64,000 bases of DNA from Mycolicibacterium crocinum (GCF_022370635.2 NZ_CP092362.2:2604001-2668000); one strand, 5' to 3'; counted from the stretch's first letter, positions 8,919 through 20,664 are shown. Translations and numbers: made by a program. Notes: a model not told the origin generated them from the sequence alone.

Positions 8919-9676
8919 CGATCGTTCCGTTCGGCGGTGAAGGCGGTGACGTTGAACGTCGAAAAGACTCGTTCCACACCGGCCTCCGACATCCCGTCTC
9001 GGTGCAGTACGGGGATCAGGGCCGCGGTGTTGGGTGTCGCGGCCGGACCGAAACACCCGTAGCAGCCGCGGTGGTGGGCCGGGCACAGCGCCCCACAGCC
9101 GGCATGGGTGACTGGGCCTAGACACGGGATGCCCTCGGCCACAACGACGCAGGTGACTCCCCGCATCTTGCATTCGGTGCAGACCGTCTTGGCCGGCAGC
9201 CGAGGTTTGCGGCCCACCAGCAGAGCGGCGAGGGTGTCCAGCAGCTGGCCGCGGTCGATCGGACAACCCTGCAACTGGTAATCGACGGTCACATGTGCCG
9301 ATGCCGGCGTGGACGTCGCGAGCGTGTCGATGTACTCGGGCTTCGCATACACGACCGACGCGAATTCGTCGACATCGGCGAAGTTGCGCAGGGCCTGGAC
9401 GCCGCCCGCGGTCGCGCACGCACCGATCGTGACGATGATGGCGGACTGTTCGCGAATCGCTTTGATCCGCCGCTCATCGGCCGCGGTGGTGATCGAACCT
9501 TCCACGAGCGACACGTCGTACGGTCCCGCGACCACATCGCTGGAAGCTTCCAGGAAGGTCGCGATGCGCACCTGTCCGGCCAGGGTGAGCAGTTCGTCCT
9601 CACAGTCCAGCAACGTGAGCTGGCATCCGTCGCAGGAAGCGAACTTCCACACCGCCAGGGTGGGAGTGTTGCTCAT
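8915..9676 (-). CDS. [NiFe]-hydrogenase small subunit
   Basis: A 253-residue delta subunit that carries Fe-S clusters from the Ni-Fe site to the diaphorase. The N-terminal [13 protein letters not shown] gives proximal-cluster ligands C15 and C18; others are seen in [18 protein letters not shown] and the Cys-rich segment [11 protein letters not shown], with [17 protein letters not shown] for further cubanes. No Tat signal is present, so the enzyme is cytosolic. The ATG directly follows the TAG of the flavin subunit (TAGATG) and its stop overlaps the large-subunit start. Confidence 0.95.
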   Translation of the reverse strand: MSNTPTLAVWKFASCDGCQLTLLDCEDELLTLAGQVRIATFLEASSDVVAGPYDVSLVEGSITTAADERRIKAIREQSAIIVTIGACATAGGVQALRNFADVDEFASVVYAKPEYIDTLATSTPASAHVTVDYQLQGCPIDRGQLLDTLAALLVGRKPRLPAKTVCTECKMRGVTCVVVAEGIPCLGPVTHAGCGALCPAHHRGCYGCFGPAATPNTAALIPVLHRDGMSEAGVERVFSTFNVTAFTAERNDR

Positions 9677-10531
9677 CTACAACTCCTTGACTGCGAGTAG
9701 CGCTGCGGCGACGTCGTATCCGACGACGGGCCCGTCTCGGCACAACAAAAGTGGGCCCAATTGACAGTGTCCGCACCAGCCGACTCCGCACTGCATATTG
9801 CGCTCAAGCGAGACACGGATAGAACTGGGAGACATACCCTTTCGCGCTAGTTCAAGGGCGCAGTTGCGCATCATCGGTTCGGGACCGCAGAGGAACGCCG
9901 ACGTGTTCTCAGCTCGCAGCGGCAGCCTTCGCAGTGGTTCGGTGACGAAGCCGATTTCGCCGGGCCACCCCTGCACCGGCACGTCGACGGTCAGGTGGAC
10001 ATCGATGGCGTCGTTCTGGGCCCACCGCTGTACCTCGTCGCCGAACAGGAAATCCTCGCGCGAGCGGGCCCCCGCGATCAGGGTGACCCTGCCGTAGGCG
10101 GCGCGATCGGCCAGCACGCCGAGGACGACGGGGCGGAGGGGGGCCAGTCCAACACCGCCGGCGACGATCACGAGGTCGCGCCCCGTCGCCGCCCGCAGGC
10201 CCCAGTCGGTGCCGAACGGGCCGCGGATTCCGATCACCGTTCCCGGTTGCGCGTCGTGCAATGCGCGGCTCACCGCGCCCACCGACCGGATCGTGTGGGT
10301 GATGGTGGCGTCGGCGCCGATGCTGAGACCGCTGACGGAGATCGCGATTTCGCCGATTCCGTAGGCGTACATCATCATGAATTGGCCCGGCAGGGGGGCG
10401 GGCAGCGGCCGGCCCACCGGTTCCAGCTCCAGCGTCGAGGAATCACGATTCTCGGTCACGCGACTGCGCACCCGATAGGGGACCGGGCTCATCGCCGACG
10501 GCGTTGCCGGCCAGGTGACGGTGTCAGTCAT
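9677..10531 (-). CDS. Hydrogenase FAD/NAD(P)-binding subunit (HydG-like)
   Basis: A 284-residue ferredoxin-NADP reductase-fold protein: an FAD-binding beta-barrel (about 15-110), a NAD(P) domain with [15 protein letters not shown], and a C-terminal [2Fe-2S] segment with the spacing C-x4-C-x2-C-x7-C ([18 protein letters not shown]), as in dihydroorotate dehydrogenase electron-transfer subunits. It links the hydrogenase to NAD(P)H. I chose the ATG at 10531 because the upstream extension is not protein-like and this start overlaps the beta-subunit stop by 8 bases. Confidence 0.9.
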   Translation of the reverse strand: MTDTVTWPATPSAMSPVPYRVRSRVTENRDSSTLELEPVGRPLPAPLPGQFMMMYAYGIGEIAISVSGLSIGADATITHTIRSVGAVSRALHDAQPGTVIGIRGPFGTDWGLRAATGRDLVIVAGGVGLAPLRPVVLGVLADRAAYGRVTLIAGARSREDFLFGDEVQRWAQNDAIDVHLTVDVPVQGWPGEIGFVTEPLRRLPLRAENTSAFLCGPEPMMRNCALELARKGMSPSSIRVSLERNMQCGVGWCGHCQLGPLLLCRDGPVVGYDVAAALLAVKEL

Positions 10532-11618
10532 CGCCGTCGCGCTCCCGGGCGAGGGTGTGCATCTCTTCGGTGATGTCGATTCCGGTCGGACACCACGCAA
10601 TACAGCGCCCGCAGCCCACACATCCGCTGCTCCCGAACTGGTCGTGCCAGGTGCCGAGTTTGTGGGAGATCCAGTGCCGGTATCGCGACTCCCCGGATTC
10701 CCGCACGCTGCCGTCGTGAACGAACGTGAAGTCGAACTCGAAACAGGACGCCCAACTCATCCATCGTTCGCTGTGCTCACCGGTGAGATCGGTGACGTCG
10801 GTGACGCTGGTGCAGAAGCAGGTGGGACACGCCATGGTGCAGTTGCCGCAGGTGAGACACCGACTGGCGACCTCGTCCCAGTGTGGGGACTCCCGCGATT
10901 CGATCAGCAGTTCCCGTAGGTCTGTGGTGGGCATCTGCCGACCCATATGCTGTGCGGCATCGGCCACTTGGCTTCTCGCCGAATCGATTTCGCCGGGGTC
11001 GACATTCCGGTGCGGGAGCGCGGCCAACACCTGCGCACCCTCGTCACTGCCGACGTCGACCAGGTAGTGGCGTCCGCTGCTGTCGACGCACTCGGTGAGT
11101 GCAAGGTCGTAGCCCGGGCCGACTTCAGGCCCGGTTCCCATGGATGCGCAAAAGCACAGGCCGCCGGGTTCAGTGCAGTTGACGGCTACCACGAAGACGC
11201 GGCCGAGCCGCCCCACGAATCCCTGGTCCGGGTGGCTGCCCGTGCCGAGCACTCCGTTGAGTATCGCTATCGCCGCGAGATCGCATCCCCTCACCCCGAG
11301 GAACGCATATCGCGGTGAATCCTCCGGGGCAGCACCGTCGGAAGACCACACTCGCTGCCGGGGCGGGTGGAGGAACTGCTTCCACGACTGCGGTCCCGCC
11401 GAATGGCCGAAGACCGCGTCGTCATCGCGGCGGCGCAGCCGATAGTGGCCGGGACCCACGTCGACGCCCCAACCGAGAGGAAGTTCGTCGGCCGACTCGA
11501 GCTCGGCCAGCACGATCGCGTTGTCCGAGACGGTGGGGCCCACCACCCGGTACCCGCGGTCGATCAGCGCGGACACCAGTTCGGCCAAGCCTGCGGCGTC
11601 GATGACCGCGTTCGTCAT
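10524..11618 (-). CDS. Hydrogenase iron-sulfur (dicluster) subunit, HydB-like
   Basis: A 364-residue beta subunit related to anaerobic sulfite reductase subunit A. The C-terminal third has two ferredoxin motifs, CLTCGNCTMACP and CVGCGRCIAWCP, plus a free cysteine segment (CFCTS). A conserved central region includes FLGVRGCDLAAIAIL. It passes electrons between the small subunit and the flavin subunit. It is the first gene of the operon; tandem DosR-type boxes lie 37 and 58 bases upstream of its ATG. Confidence 0.9.
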   Translation of the reverse strand: MTNAVIDAAGLAELVSALIDRGYRVVGPTVSDNAIVLAELESADELPLGWGVDVGPGHYRLRRRDDDAVFGHSAGPQSWKQFLHPPRQRVWSSDGAAPEDSPRYAFLGVRGCDLAAIAILNGVLGTGSHPDQGFVGRLGRVFVVAVNCTEPGGLCFCASMGTGPEVGPGYDLALTECVDSSGRHYLVDVGSDEGAQVLAALPHRNVDPGEIDSARSQVADAAQHMGRQMPTTDLRELLIESRESPHWDEVASRCLTCGNCTMACPTCFCTSVTDVTDLTGEHSERWMSWASCFEFDFTFVHDGSVRESGESRYRHWISHKLGTWHDQFGSSGCVGCGRCIAWCPTGIDITEEMHTLARERDGDD

Positions 11619-11654
11619 GGGGTAATGGTGCGCGACCGGTGGCAGCCAGGAGCA

Positions 11655-11689
11655 TGGTCTTGGGTCCCCAGATAACCGTCAAAGGTCCT
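11655..11689 (-). promoter_or_regulatory. Tandem DosR boxes of the hydrogenase operon
   Basis: Read on the minus strand, the proximal site is GGGAC-CCAA-GACCA (11655-11668), one substitution and one edge mismatch from the core. The distal site is AGGAC-CTTT-GACGG (11676-11689), weaker. Their centres are 21 bases apart, two helical turns, as in tandem DosR sites. The proximal site is 37 bases from the ATG. Confidence 0.65.
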
Positions 11690-11732
11690 TCCGTGCTCCG
11701 TCGGAGGCCTCGAAGGTGCTGACGCGTCCCAC

Positions 11733-12608
11733 CTACCGCGGCATGCGGTACAGAGCTGCGCCCGCGGTTATCCCGGCTCCCGCCGCAATCAGGAGCACGA
11801 GGTCGCCGCCGCCACAGTCCCCGGTTGCCCGAGAGAAGGCCGCCGCCAGGGATGCGGTGTGCATGGTTTCGTCGTCGGCGACCACGACGCGATCAGCGGC
11901 CACCCCCAACTTCTCGGCCAACGACGCCCGGTAGCCGGGCCACCCGGGCGCAGCGACGATGACGTCGACGTCTGCGATGGTGTGCGAGGACGCGCGGAGG
12001 CAGCGCTGCGCGGCGTCTGCCGCGGCGGTGGCGAACTCCTGGTCGCGTTCGGGGGTGTGGTGGAAGCGCAGGACGTTCTTGTGGTCTCTGAGACCCACTG
12101 TGGCATTGAATGTTTCGCTGCGATCCGGAATCTTCGCCCAGTGCACCTGTTCGAGCCCGGCGGACTCGTCGGTCCGGCTGCACAGCAGTGCCGCGCCGGC
12201 CGGCGCGAACGGAAAGTGTTCACTCATACCGCGGCCGGGATCGGCGTCGCTTGCCACGACCATCGCACAGTCGATGGTCTTCGACGTGAGAAAGCCGTCG
12301 ACGATCTGCAGCGCGGACAGCAGGCCGCATGCGCCGTTGGCGACGTCGAAGGAAAATGTTCCGTGTGCGCCCGAATGCGGGTCTTCGGGGTTGGCGCCGA
12401 TGTCCTCTTGGATCAACGCGGCCAGTGCCGGCTCGCCGAGATTGCGGTCGCGATAGATGCCCGCGTTGACCAGGAGGTCGACGTCGTGAGGGTGGCGCGC
12501 CGCCATGCGCAGGCAGTCTTGTGCGGTGTCGACCGCGAGGTTCAGGGCGCTGTGCCGGTGCCGCCACCGGCTCTCGCCCACGGCGACCTGTTCAATCACA
12601 GTGCCCAT
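11733..12608 (-). CDS. KAS III-like (FabH-fold) protein with degenerate active site
   Basis: A 291-residue thiolase-fold protein, shorter than FabH (about 320). The nucleophile is kept (FDVANGACGLLSAL, C94), but the region where FabH has its catalytic His reads VAAPGWPGYRAS and the Asn motif GNTAS is replaced by MHTAS. It is therefore not a standard condensing enzyme. It overlaps the end of the preceding canonical KAS III gene by 17 bases, so the two proteins are made together and may form a heterodimer, as known for PqsB/PqsC. Substrate unknown; the nearby ACP is an obvious candidate partner. Confidence 0.75.
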   Translation of the reverse strand: MGTVIEQVAVGESRWRHRHSALNLAVDTAQDCLRMAARHPHDVDLLVNAGIYRDRNLGEPALAALIQEDIGANPEDPHSGAHGTFSFDVANGACGLLSALQIVDGFLTSKTIDCAMVVASDADPGRGMSEHFPFAPAGAALLCSRTDESAGLEQVHWAKIPDRSETFNATVGLRDHKNVLRFHHTPERDQEFATAAADAAQRCLRASSHTIADVDVIVAAPGWPGYRASLAEKLGVAADRVVVADDETMHTASLAAAFSRATGDCGGGDLVLLIAAGAGITAGAALYRMPR

Positions 12609-13698
12609 ATCGACCCACCAGTTCCTCGTCCAATGTCAGCAAGACCACGCCGATTTCGAGTCCGGACGCCAGAGCGATCAGCGCGATCGTCTCGCCAGGC
12701 CGAATGTGTTTCGCTTCGAGTTCCTCGACGAGCGCCACCGTGTGCGTTGTGGACGCGGTATTGCCGTATCTGTCGACGGTGATGACCGCATCGTGTCGCG
12801 GGTTGTCGCCGAAATCGTCGGCGAGCGTGGCCATGCCCTTGCGGATCGCCCGAGCGGAAGTCTGGTGGGTGATCACATGATCGATGTCGTGGATCGAGAT
12901 GCCGACTGTCTCGAGCACTTCGTGCAGCAGCAGTGGGGTATTGGACATCGCCGCCCGGTGGATGCCGCGCGCATCGGTGAACATCCGGCCGCCGGGATCG
13001 GGCCCCTTGGGGTAGGCCAGGCATAGTCGGCTGTAATCGGCCACGGTGGTGAAGCCGGCCAGAGTTATGCCGGCCGAACCGGCCGGCGCACGCTCCAGCA
13101 GAAGTGCCGCGCCGGCGTCACCGAGGGTCAGGCAGGCCAGCTCCTTGCTCATGATCGAGCGGATGTGACGGGCCGCGTTCTGACCGAGCTGCGAGATGTA
13201 CTCGCCGCTGACCACCAACGCCCGCTCGATGATGCCCTGCCGGATCCAGTTGTTCGCGATGGTGACGCCCGTGAGCATGCCGGCGCAGGCGTTGGAGACG
13301 TCGAACGTCAACGCCGTCTCGGCACCGATGGCCTGAGCCACCGCACTGCTCATCGTCGGTTCCAACCACTGGGTGAGGCCACCCCGGAATTTCGTGATGC
13401 TGCAACTGATCACGGCGTCGATCGAATCGGGTTGCCGCTGAGCCTTTGCCAGACAGTCCAATGCCGCAGCGGTGGCGAGACTGTAGGAGTCCTCATCGCC
13501 CACCGACACTCGGCGTTCGCGAATTCCCGTCAGCCGTTCGAGGTCAATGTGGGTACGGTGTCGCGTCGCCGACATCAACTCGTCGGTCGTGAGGTGAGTG
13601 GGTGGCAAATGCCTGCCGGCGCCAGCCACTCGAGTGCGATAGGGCGCTTGCTCATCGCTACCCGACGGTTCCATCATCAACCAACGCTTGCGCGTCAT
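12592..13698 (-). CDS. 3-oxoacyl-ACP synthase III (KAS III/FabH family)
   Basis: A 368-residue condensing enzyme with all three catalytic motifs of KAS III: Cys in SNACAGML (C138), His in ITHQTSARAI and Asn in RYGNTAST. These enzymes start chains by joining an acyl-CoA with an ACP-bound extender, or release them in specialised pathways. The sequence is not that of the housekeeping mycobacterial FabH that precedes FAS II. It is divergent from tgs1 across a 108-base gap holding a strong DosR box (58 bases upstream of the ATG), and its 3' end overlaps the degenerate partner gene. A second in-frame ATG pair at residues 8-9 leaves the exact start open. Confidence 0.85.
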   Translation of the reverse strand: MTRKRWLMMEPSGSDEQAPYRTRVAGAGRHLPPTHLTTDELMSATRHRTHIDLERLTGIRERRVSVGDEDSYSLATAAALDCLAKAQRQPDSIDAVISCSITKFRGGLTQWLEPTMSSAVAQAIGAETALTFDVSNACAGMLTGVTIANNWIRQGIIERALVVSGEYISQLGQNAARHIRSIMSKELACLTLGDAGAALLLERAPAGSAGITLAGFTTVADYSRLCLAYPKGPDPGGRMFTDARGIHRAAMSNTPLLLHEVLETVGISIHDIDHVITHQTSARAIRKGMATLADDFGDNPRHDAVITVDRYGNTASTTHTVALVEELEAKHIRPGETIALIALASGLEIGVVLLTLDEELVGRYGHCD

Positions 13699-13756
13699 TG
13701 ATCCATCGTGGGCCAGGCACCGGTGATCTGATAGGGATCATTGGACATCGGCGACT

Positions 13757-13770
13757 GGGACCTTGGGCCC
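13757..13770 (+). promoter_or_regulatory. DosR box in the KAS III/tgs1 divergent promoter
   Basis: GGGAC-CTTG-GGCCC matches the DosR core with one difference in the right half. It is 37 bases upstream of the tgs1 GTG and 59 bases from the divergent KAS III start, so it can control both. Confidence 0.75.
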
Positions 13771-13806
13771 TTGCCGGTGCTTTTCTGCGGGCGCAGAGTG
13801 GGTTTC

Positions 13807-15198
13807 GTGGAGAATCTGAGCACTCTGGATGCCGGCTTCCTCGAGGCCGAGGATTCGGACCGCCATGTGAGTTTGGCGGTCGGCGGCGTCTCGGTGATCG
13901 AAGGGCCGATGCCGGATTTCGCGTCACTGGTGGACAACGTTGCCGACCGGGTCGTGAGCATTCCCCGGTTCAAACAGGTGGTGCGCACCCATGTGCTCGA
14001 CCTCGAACCACCGGAGTGGGTCGAGGATCCGAATTTCGATCTTTCCCATCACGTTCATCGCGCGGCGCTGCCCGACCCCGGTGATGACCAGAGTCTGTTC
14101 CGGTTTGTCGCGGACGTGATGGAGCGACGGCTGGATCGCGACCGTCCGCTGTGGGAGTGCTGGATCATCGAGGGCTTGGCCGACGGCCGGTGGGCTGTTC
14201 TGGTGAAGATTCATCACTGCATCGCGGACGGCATCGCGACCATGCATCTGCTCTCGAGTTTGAGCGATGATGGGGAAGGCGCAACGTTCGCGAGCGAGAT
14301 CCGCGCCGCCCACGAGCCGACAGATCGTGGTGTGCACGTCCCCAAAGTCAGCCTGAACCCGTTGGATTGGGCGTCCGGCATCTGGCAGGCTGCCGTCGGC
14401 GTGACGAACGCGGCGACGCTGGCCGTCGGGGGTGTTGTCGAGATCACCGGCGGCCTGCTGCGCCCGGCGGCCACATCATCGCTGGCCGGCCCGGTCAGCA
14501 CGATGCGTCGTTACAGCGCCGCGCGGGTGAGCCTCGAGGATGTCGAGACGATCTGCCACGAATTCGGCGTCACCGTCAACGATGTCGCGCTGACTGCGAT
14601 CACCGCCAGCTTCAGGGCGGCTCTGGTCCGGCGGGGCGAGCGGCCGCGACGCAACTCGCTGCGGACCCTGGTGCCGGTGTCGATTCGATCCAACGACGCG
14701 CGAGAGACCATCGATAATCGCGTATCGCTGATGCTGCCGTGCCTTCCGGTGGAGAAAAACGATCTTGTCGACCAGCTGCACGAGGTGCACCGCCGGTTGA
14801 CCACCGCCAAGGGCAGCGGCCAGCGTCAAGCCGGCAGCGGCTTCATTTCGTCGATCGGTCTGCTGCCGTTCCCGTTGACGGCATGGGCGGTTCGGCTGCT
14901 CACGCGATTGCCCCAACGCGGAGTCGTTACCGTCGCCACGAATGTTCCCGGACCGCGTCAGCGATCCCGAATCCTGGGCCGGGAAGTTGTGAGTGTCTTA
15001 CCCATTCCACCGATCGCGCTTCAACTTCGCACCGGCATTGCGATTCTCAGCTATGCGGACAGTCTGGTGTTCGGCATCATCGCCGACTACGACACCACTT
15101 CCGATGTCGACGAACTGGCGCAGGGTATCGAAGAGGCGATCGCCCAGTTATCGACTGTGTCCGCGGGGGTCAGAGGCTCTGCGCCAGACGGTGGGTGA
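13807..15198 (+). CDS. tgs1: Triacylglycerol synthase Tgs1 (WS/DGAT)
   Basis: A 463-residue wax ester synthase/diacylglycerol acyltransferase that makes storage triacylglycerol from diacylglycerol and acyl-CoA. The catalytic HHxxxDG is HHCIADG at 136-142. The N-terminus LSTLDAGFLEAEDSDRHVSL and the late segment LPQRGVVTVATNVPGPR are those of M. tuberculosis Tgs1 (Rv3130c), the main DosR-induced synthase, also 463 residues. I chose the GTG at 13807 because it gives exactly this N-terminus and length; the in-frame TTG at 13741 would put the DosR box inside the gene. Its 3' end overlaps the convergent ACP gene by 29 bases. Confidence 0.95.
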   Translation: MENLSTLDAGFLEAEDSDRHVSLAVGGVSVIEGPMPDFASLVDNVADRVVSIPRFKQVVRTHVLDLEPPEWVEDPNFDLSHHVHRAALPDPGDDQSLFRFVADVMERRLDRDRPLWECWIIEGLADGRWAVLVKIHHCIADGIATMHLLSSLSDDGEGATFASEIRAAHEPTDRGVHVPKVSLNPLDWASGIWQAAVGVTNAATLAVGGVVEITGGLLRPAATSSLAGPVSTMRRYSAARVSLEDVETICHEFGVTVNDVALTAITASFRAALVRRGERPRRNSLRTLVPVSIRSNDARETIDNRVSLMLPCLPVEKNDLVDQLHEVHRRLTTAKGSGQRQAGSGFISSIGLLPFPLTAWAVRLLTRLPQRGVVTVATNVPGPRQRSRILGREVVSVLPIPPIALQLRTGIAILSYADSLVFGIIADYDTTSDVDELAQGIEEAIAQLSTVSAGVRGSAPDGG

Positions 15199-15424
15199 CG
15201 TAGTCAGTGACGTCGGACAGCGTCCGTAGCGACTGATAGTCCGCCTCGGGGATATCCACTTGCAGTCGTTTGTGGATGCCGATCAAGAAGTTCAGCCAGT
15301 CCATCGAGTCGAGATCCACCTGGTCGCGCAACAATACGTCGTCACTGATCTCGTCGGCGTCGACCTCTGGCGCGATGGTCGTCAAGACGGAGAGGATCTC
15401 GCCACGAATATCGTTGTGAGCCAT
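15170..15424 (-). CDS. Acyl carrier protein
   Basis: An 84-residue ACP with the phosphopantetheine site DLDSMDWLNFL (S40) on the usual second helix and an acidic composition. The ATG at 15424 is preferred to a TTG two codons upstream. It starts 8 bases after the stop of the E2 gene and so is the last gene of the acyl-CoA synthetase/dehydrogenase operon. It differs from the housekeeping AcpM, which has a long C-terminal tail. A dedicated carrier next to two KAS III-like genes points to a specialised acyl pathway. Confidence 0.9.
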   Translation of the reverse strand: MAHNDIRGEILSVLTTIAPEVDADEISDDVLLRDQVDLDSMDWLNFLIGIHKRLQVDIPEADYQSLRTLSDVTDYVTHRLAQSL

Positions 15425-15431
15425 GGTCAAT

Positions 15432-16661
15432 TCATTTCTCTAGGAGCTCGGGTTGCTGCAGCAACTCGTTGATCGCGGACAGGAAAAGCGCGCCTCGGTG
15501 GCCGTCGCTGGCCCGATGGTCAGCCGCCAGCGTCGCCTGCACGGTGGTACATATCCGGATTCCGCCGTCGATGACGCACACCCGTTGCGTTGGCCGTCCG
15601 AATCCGACGAGGGCCACCTGCGGCGGGTAGATGACACCGAATACGGTATCGACGCCCTGATCACCGAGGTTGGTCACGGTGATGGACGGATCCGACATCT
15701 CGGAGCTGCGTAGCGAACCGGCACGCGCGCGGGCGACCAGGTCGGTCAGCCCACCCATCAGGTCGTACAGATTCTTCTCGGCCACATTGTGGATGGCGGG
15801 TGCGACGAGTCCGCCTCCGCGCAGCGAGATCGCCACCCCGACGTGAACCGCTGGCGCGGCTTCGAATCCGTCGTCACGCCAGAACCCGCTGAACTCACCG
15901 AACCGTTGAGCCGCCACGGCAACAGCCTTCAGCTGCAGTACCGCCGGCAAAATGCGCTCGGTGATTGGCCGCTCGGCATTGCGATCGGCCAACCAGGTGA
16001 GCGCCTTGTCCATGAGGATCTCGTCGGCGAGATAGTAATGCGGGATCTCCCGTTTGGACCGGCTCATCGCCGCGGCGATCGACTTGCGCATCTCGGTGGC
16101 GCGATCCTTGACAGCGGGCTTGGCCGCCGGCGGCTTCGCCACCACCGCCGCCGCATGTTCGACATCGCTGAGTGTGACTGCTGCCTGTGGGCCGGTCCCG
16201 GTCACCGCTTCGACATCGACGCCCAGCGACAGGGCCAGACGACGTGCGGCGGGGGAGACCCATCGACGATGATGAGGCGCGGTCTCCGGGGCCGGCGCCG
16301 GGGCCGCGGCTGGGACCGGGGGCGCGGCGGGAGTTGGCATTGCGGGCAACGGTTCTCGTGGCTGGGCGGCCTCGGGCACTGGTGTTGGCGCGACGCGCTT
16401 CTCGGGGATGCTTTCGGCGCTCTCCCCGGGTTCGAGCAGGGTGGCGAGGGGCGTTCCCACCTGGACCGTTTCGCCGACCGGCACCAGCAGTTCATGGACG
16501 GTGCCGTCATGCCAGCATTCGATCTCCACCGCGGCCTTGGTGGTTTCCACCACCGCGACCACTTGTCCGCGGGACACGGTGTCACCCGGCTTCACGAGCC
16601 ACTCGTTGAGCGTTCCCTCGTCCATGTCGGCTCCGAGCGCCGGCATCTGGAAATCGATCAT
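15432..16661 (-). CDS. 2-oxoacid dehydrogenase E2 (dihydrolipoamide acyltransferase)
   Basis: A 409-residue E2: one lipoyl domain (1-75, lipoyl lysine K42 in [12 protein letters not shown]), a Pro/Ala-rich linker, the peripheral-subunit-binding domain ([18 protein letters not shown], about 140-180) and the catalytic domain with [15 protein letters not shown] (DHRxxDG). Such enzymes move an acyl group from lipoamide to CoA. The ATG overlaps the TGA of the E1 beta gene (ATGA). No E3 gene is near; a shared lipoamide dehydrogenase must complete the complex. The substrate (pyruvate, acetoin or a branched-chain 2-oxoacid) cannot be told from sequence alone. Confidence 0.92.
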   Translation of the reverse strand: MIDFQMPALGADMDEGTLNEWLVKPGDTVSRGQVVAVVETTKAAVEIECWHDGTVHELLVPVGETVQVGTPLATLLEPGESAESIPEKRVAPTPVPEAAQPREPLPAMPTPAAPPVPAAAPAPAPETAPHHRRWVSPAARRLALSLGVDVEAVTGTGPQAAVTLSDVEHAAAVVAKPPAAKPAVKDRATEMRKSIAAAMSRSKREIPHYYLADEILMDKALTWLADRNAERPITERILPAVLQLKAVAVAAQRFGEFSGFWRDDGFEAAPAVHVGVAISLRGGGLVAPAIHNVAEKNLYDLMGGLTDLVARARAGSLRSSEMSDPSITVTNLGDQGVDTVFGVIYPPQVALVGFGRPTQRVCVIDGGIRICTTVQATLAADHRASDGHRGALFLSAINELLQQPELLEK

Positions 16662-17635
16662 GACGATGCGCCCAGGAGGCCCTCGACCGCCGCGACGATC
16701 TTGTCCGGCTGCGGCAACGCGGCCTGCTCGAGGTGTTTGGCATACGGCATCGGCACCTCGGTGCTGCACACCCGGGCCACCGGTGCATCGAGGTCGAAGA
16801 ATGCACCCTCGACGATGCGTGCGCTGATCTCGGCGGCCAGGCTGCCCGTTCGCCAGGCCTCGTCGACTACAACGGCCCGATGCGTCTTGCGGACGGATTC
16901 GAGGATCGTGTCGGTGTCCAGGGGGCGCAACACGCGTAGATCGATGACCTCGCAGTCGATTCCGGCCAGCGACAGTTCGTTTGCCGCGTCCAGGGCCTTG
17001 GGCAGGCAGCCACCGTAGGTGATCACCGTGACATCGGATCCGGACCGCCGGATGGCGGCGCGGGAAATGTCGGTGGGAACCAGGTTGTCGACGTCGGTCG
17101 CGGTGTTGTAGAGCTGGACGTGTTCGAAGAAGATCACCGGATCGGGGTCGGCGAGGGCGGTGCCGAGCATGCCGTAGGCATCCTGGACAGTCGCCGGAGC
17201 TACGACCTTGATGCCGGGAATGTGGGCGTACCAGCACTCCAGGCTGTGTGAATGTTGGGCTCCCAGCTGCCGGCCGGCTCCGGTCGCCATGCGGACGACC
17301 AGCGGCACCGAGAACTGGCCGCCGGACATATGCCGCAGCGCCGCAGCGGTATTCACGATCTGGTCGAGGGCAAGGAGACTGAAGTTCACGGTCATGACTT
17401 CGACGATGGGGCGAAGGCCGCCGAGCGCCGCGCCGATTCCGACGCCGACGAAACCCAACTCCGACAGCGGGGTGTCTCGCACCCGGTCCGGGCCGAATTC
17501 GTCGAGCAGGCCTTTGGACACCGCATAGGTGCCGCCGTAGCGGCCGACGTCCTCACCGAGCAGGAGCACGCTCGGATCGTCGTTCAGCGCGTCGCGCAGT
17601 GCATCGTGCAGGGCGGCGCGGTATGTCGTCTTCAT
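16658..17635 (-). CDS. 2-oxoacid dehydrogenase E1 component, beta subunit
   Basis: A 325-residue transketolase-type beta subunit. Typical segments are [38 protein letters not shown] and [19 protein letters not shown]. Pairs with the alpha subunit to decarboxylate a 2-oxoacid with thiamine diphosphate and load the acyl group on lipoyl-E2. Both its start and its stop overlap neighbours by 4 bases (ATGA), the tightest coupling, consistent with fixed stoichiometry. The family resembles pyruvate/acetoin dehydrogenases of Gram-positives rather than AceE, which mycobacteria use as main pyruvate dehydrogenase. Confidence 0.92.
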   Translation of the reverse strand: MKTTYRAALHDALRDALNDDPSVLLLGEDVGRYGGTYAVSKGLLDEFGPDRVRDTPLSELGFVGVGIGAALGGLRPIVEVMTVNFSLLALDQIVNTAAALRHMSGGQFSVPLVVRMATGAGRQLGAQHSHSLECWYAHIPGIKVVAPATVQDAYGMLGTALADPDPVIFFEHVQLYNTATDVDNLVPTDISRAAIRRSGSDVTVITYGGCLPKALDAANELSLAGIDCEVIDLRVLRPLDTDTILESVRKTHRAVVVDEAWRTGSLAAEISARIVEGAFFDLDAPVARVCSTEVPMPYAKHLEQAALPQPDKIVAAVEGLLGASS

Positions 17636-18605
17636 TGGGCAACCTCCTGTGGCGGGGTCAACACGTCACGCTCGAGATCGTCAACGCTCTCCCAGGTCCC
17701 CGCGTCGGCGAAGGCGACCGCCTCCGCCACTTCGTCATCCGCTGCGGATTCGATTGCTGCGATGTCGGCGGGTGTGATGCTGCCGTCTTGGAGATGCTTC
17801 TCGCTGAACATCTGGATCGGGTCGCGCTTGCGCCACTCCTCGACTTCGTCCTTGCCGCGGTAGAGCTCCGGATCGAACATCGAATGCGCGCGGAATCGGT
17901 ACGTGCGGAATTCGATGAAGAAGGGGCCGCCGGCGCTTTCGATGTGCTCGGAACCGTATTGCGCGGCGTTGAGGCACGCGGTCACATCCATCCCGTCCAC
18001 CGACAAGGTCGGCACCTTGTAGGCCGCTGCCTTGGCGGTGAGGTCGGTCTGCGACTGGGCCCGGTCCAGTGCCGTACCCATTGCGTACAGATTGTTCTCG
18101 CAACAGAACAGCACCGGTAGCCGCCACAACGCAGCGATGTTCAGCGACTCGTGAAACGCACCCTCCGCGACCGCTCCGTCACCGAAGTAACACGCAGTCA
18201 GCCGATTTCGGTGTTCGACGGCATCGGATAGACCGAGGCCGACGGCAAGGGGTAACCCGCCTGCGACGATCGCGTTGCCACCGTAGAAGCGGGTGGCGGC
18301 GTCGAAGAGGTGCATCGAGCCGCCCCTGCCGCGCGAGCAACCCTCCTGCTTACCGAACATCTCGGCCATGATCGACTTCATCGGGATGCCGCGAAGCAGC
18401 GCGTGTGCGTGCTCGCGATAGGTCGCTACCACCGCATCGTCGGGGCGCAGGGCCCGCAACGAACCTGCCGCCACCGCCTCCTCACCGACGTAGAGGTGCA
18501 GGAAGCCGCGAATCTTGCTCTCGCTGTACAGTTCTGCGCATTTCTCCTCCATGCGGCGAACCCGAACCATATCGGAGAGGAGGTTGAGCACAAGCTCGCG
18601 ATCGG

Positions 18606-18609
<4 letters not shown>
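17632..18609 (-). CDS. 2-oxoacid dehydrogenase E1 component, alpha subunit
   Basis: A 325-residue alpha subunit with the thiamine diphosphate motif from GDG (143-145) to NN (172-173), and the conserved [10 protein letters not shown] and phosphorylation-loop region ([15 protein letters not shown]). It holds ThDP at the interface with the beta subunit. It overlaps the acyl-CoA synthetase gene upstream and the E1 beta gene downstream by 4 bases each. The pocket-shaping residues do not settle whether pyruvate or acetoin is used. Confidence 0.92.
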
Positions 18610-20405
<1,796 letters not shown>

Positions 20406-20409
20406 GGTG

Positions 20410-20664
20410 CTATCCCTCCGGTGAGGGGAGCACTCCGTTGCGCAAGGCGAGACCGATATTCGCCATGATGCGGTCGAGAAGTGCGTTGTAAGCGGACCCG
20501 TCGTTCAGTAGCTGCGCCGGTCCGTAATGGAGGAGATAGGCGTCGACTCGGCGGTCGATAGGCCAATCGCAATAGATCTCCGATGTGAACTCACTACGGA
20601 GAAAACCCCACGCAACGATCTCGAGTTCTTCGTGGTTCATGGTGCTGTGATAAGTCGACGCCAT
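20410..20664 (-). CDS. Small hypothetical protein, first gene of the acyl-CoA synthetase operon
   Basis: An 84-residue protein that I do not recognise. The ATG at 20664 has a GAAGGG RBS; a longer upstream frame is less protein-like. It is soluble, with aromatic and acidic residues ([22 protein letters not shown]), and has no signal peptide. It ends 4 bases before the acyl-CoA synthetase start, so it is co-transcribed with the whole dehydrogenase/ACP operon. Confidence 0.65.
   Translation of the reverse strand: MASTYHSTMNHEELEIVAWGFLRSEFTSEIYCDWPIDRRVDAYLLHYGPAQLLNDGSAYNALLDRIMANIGLALRNGVLPSPEG

Noticed and set aside
13741..13806. Upstream TTG start for tgs1
   Set aside because: It would add 22 residues absent from the Tgs1 family and place the DosR box inside the coding region.
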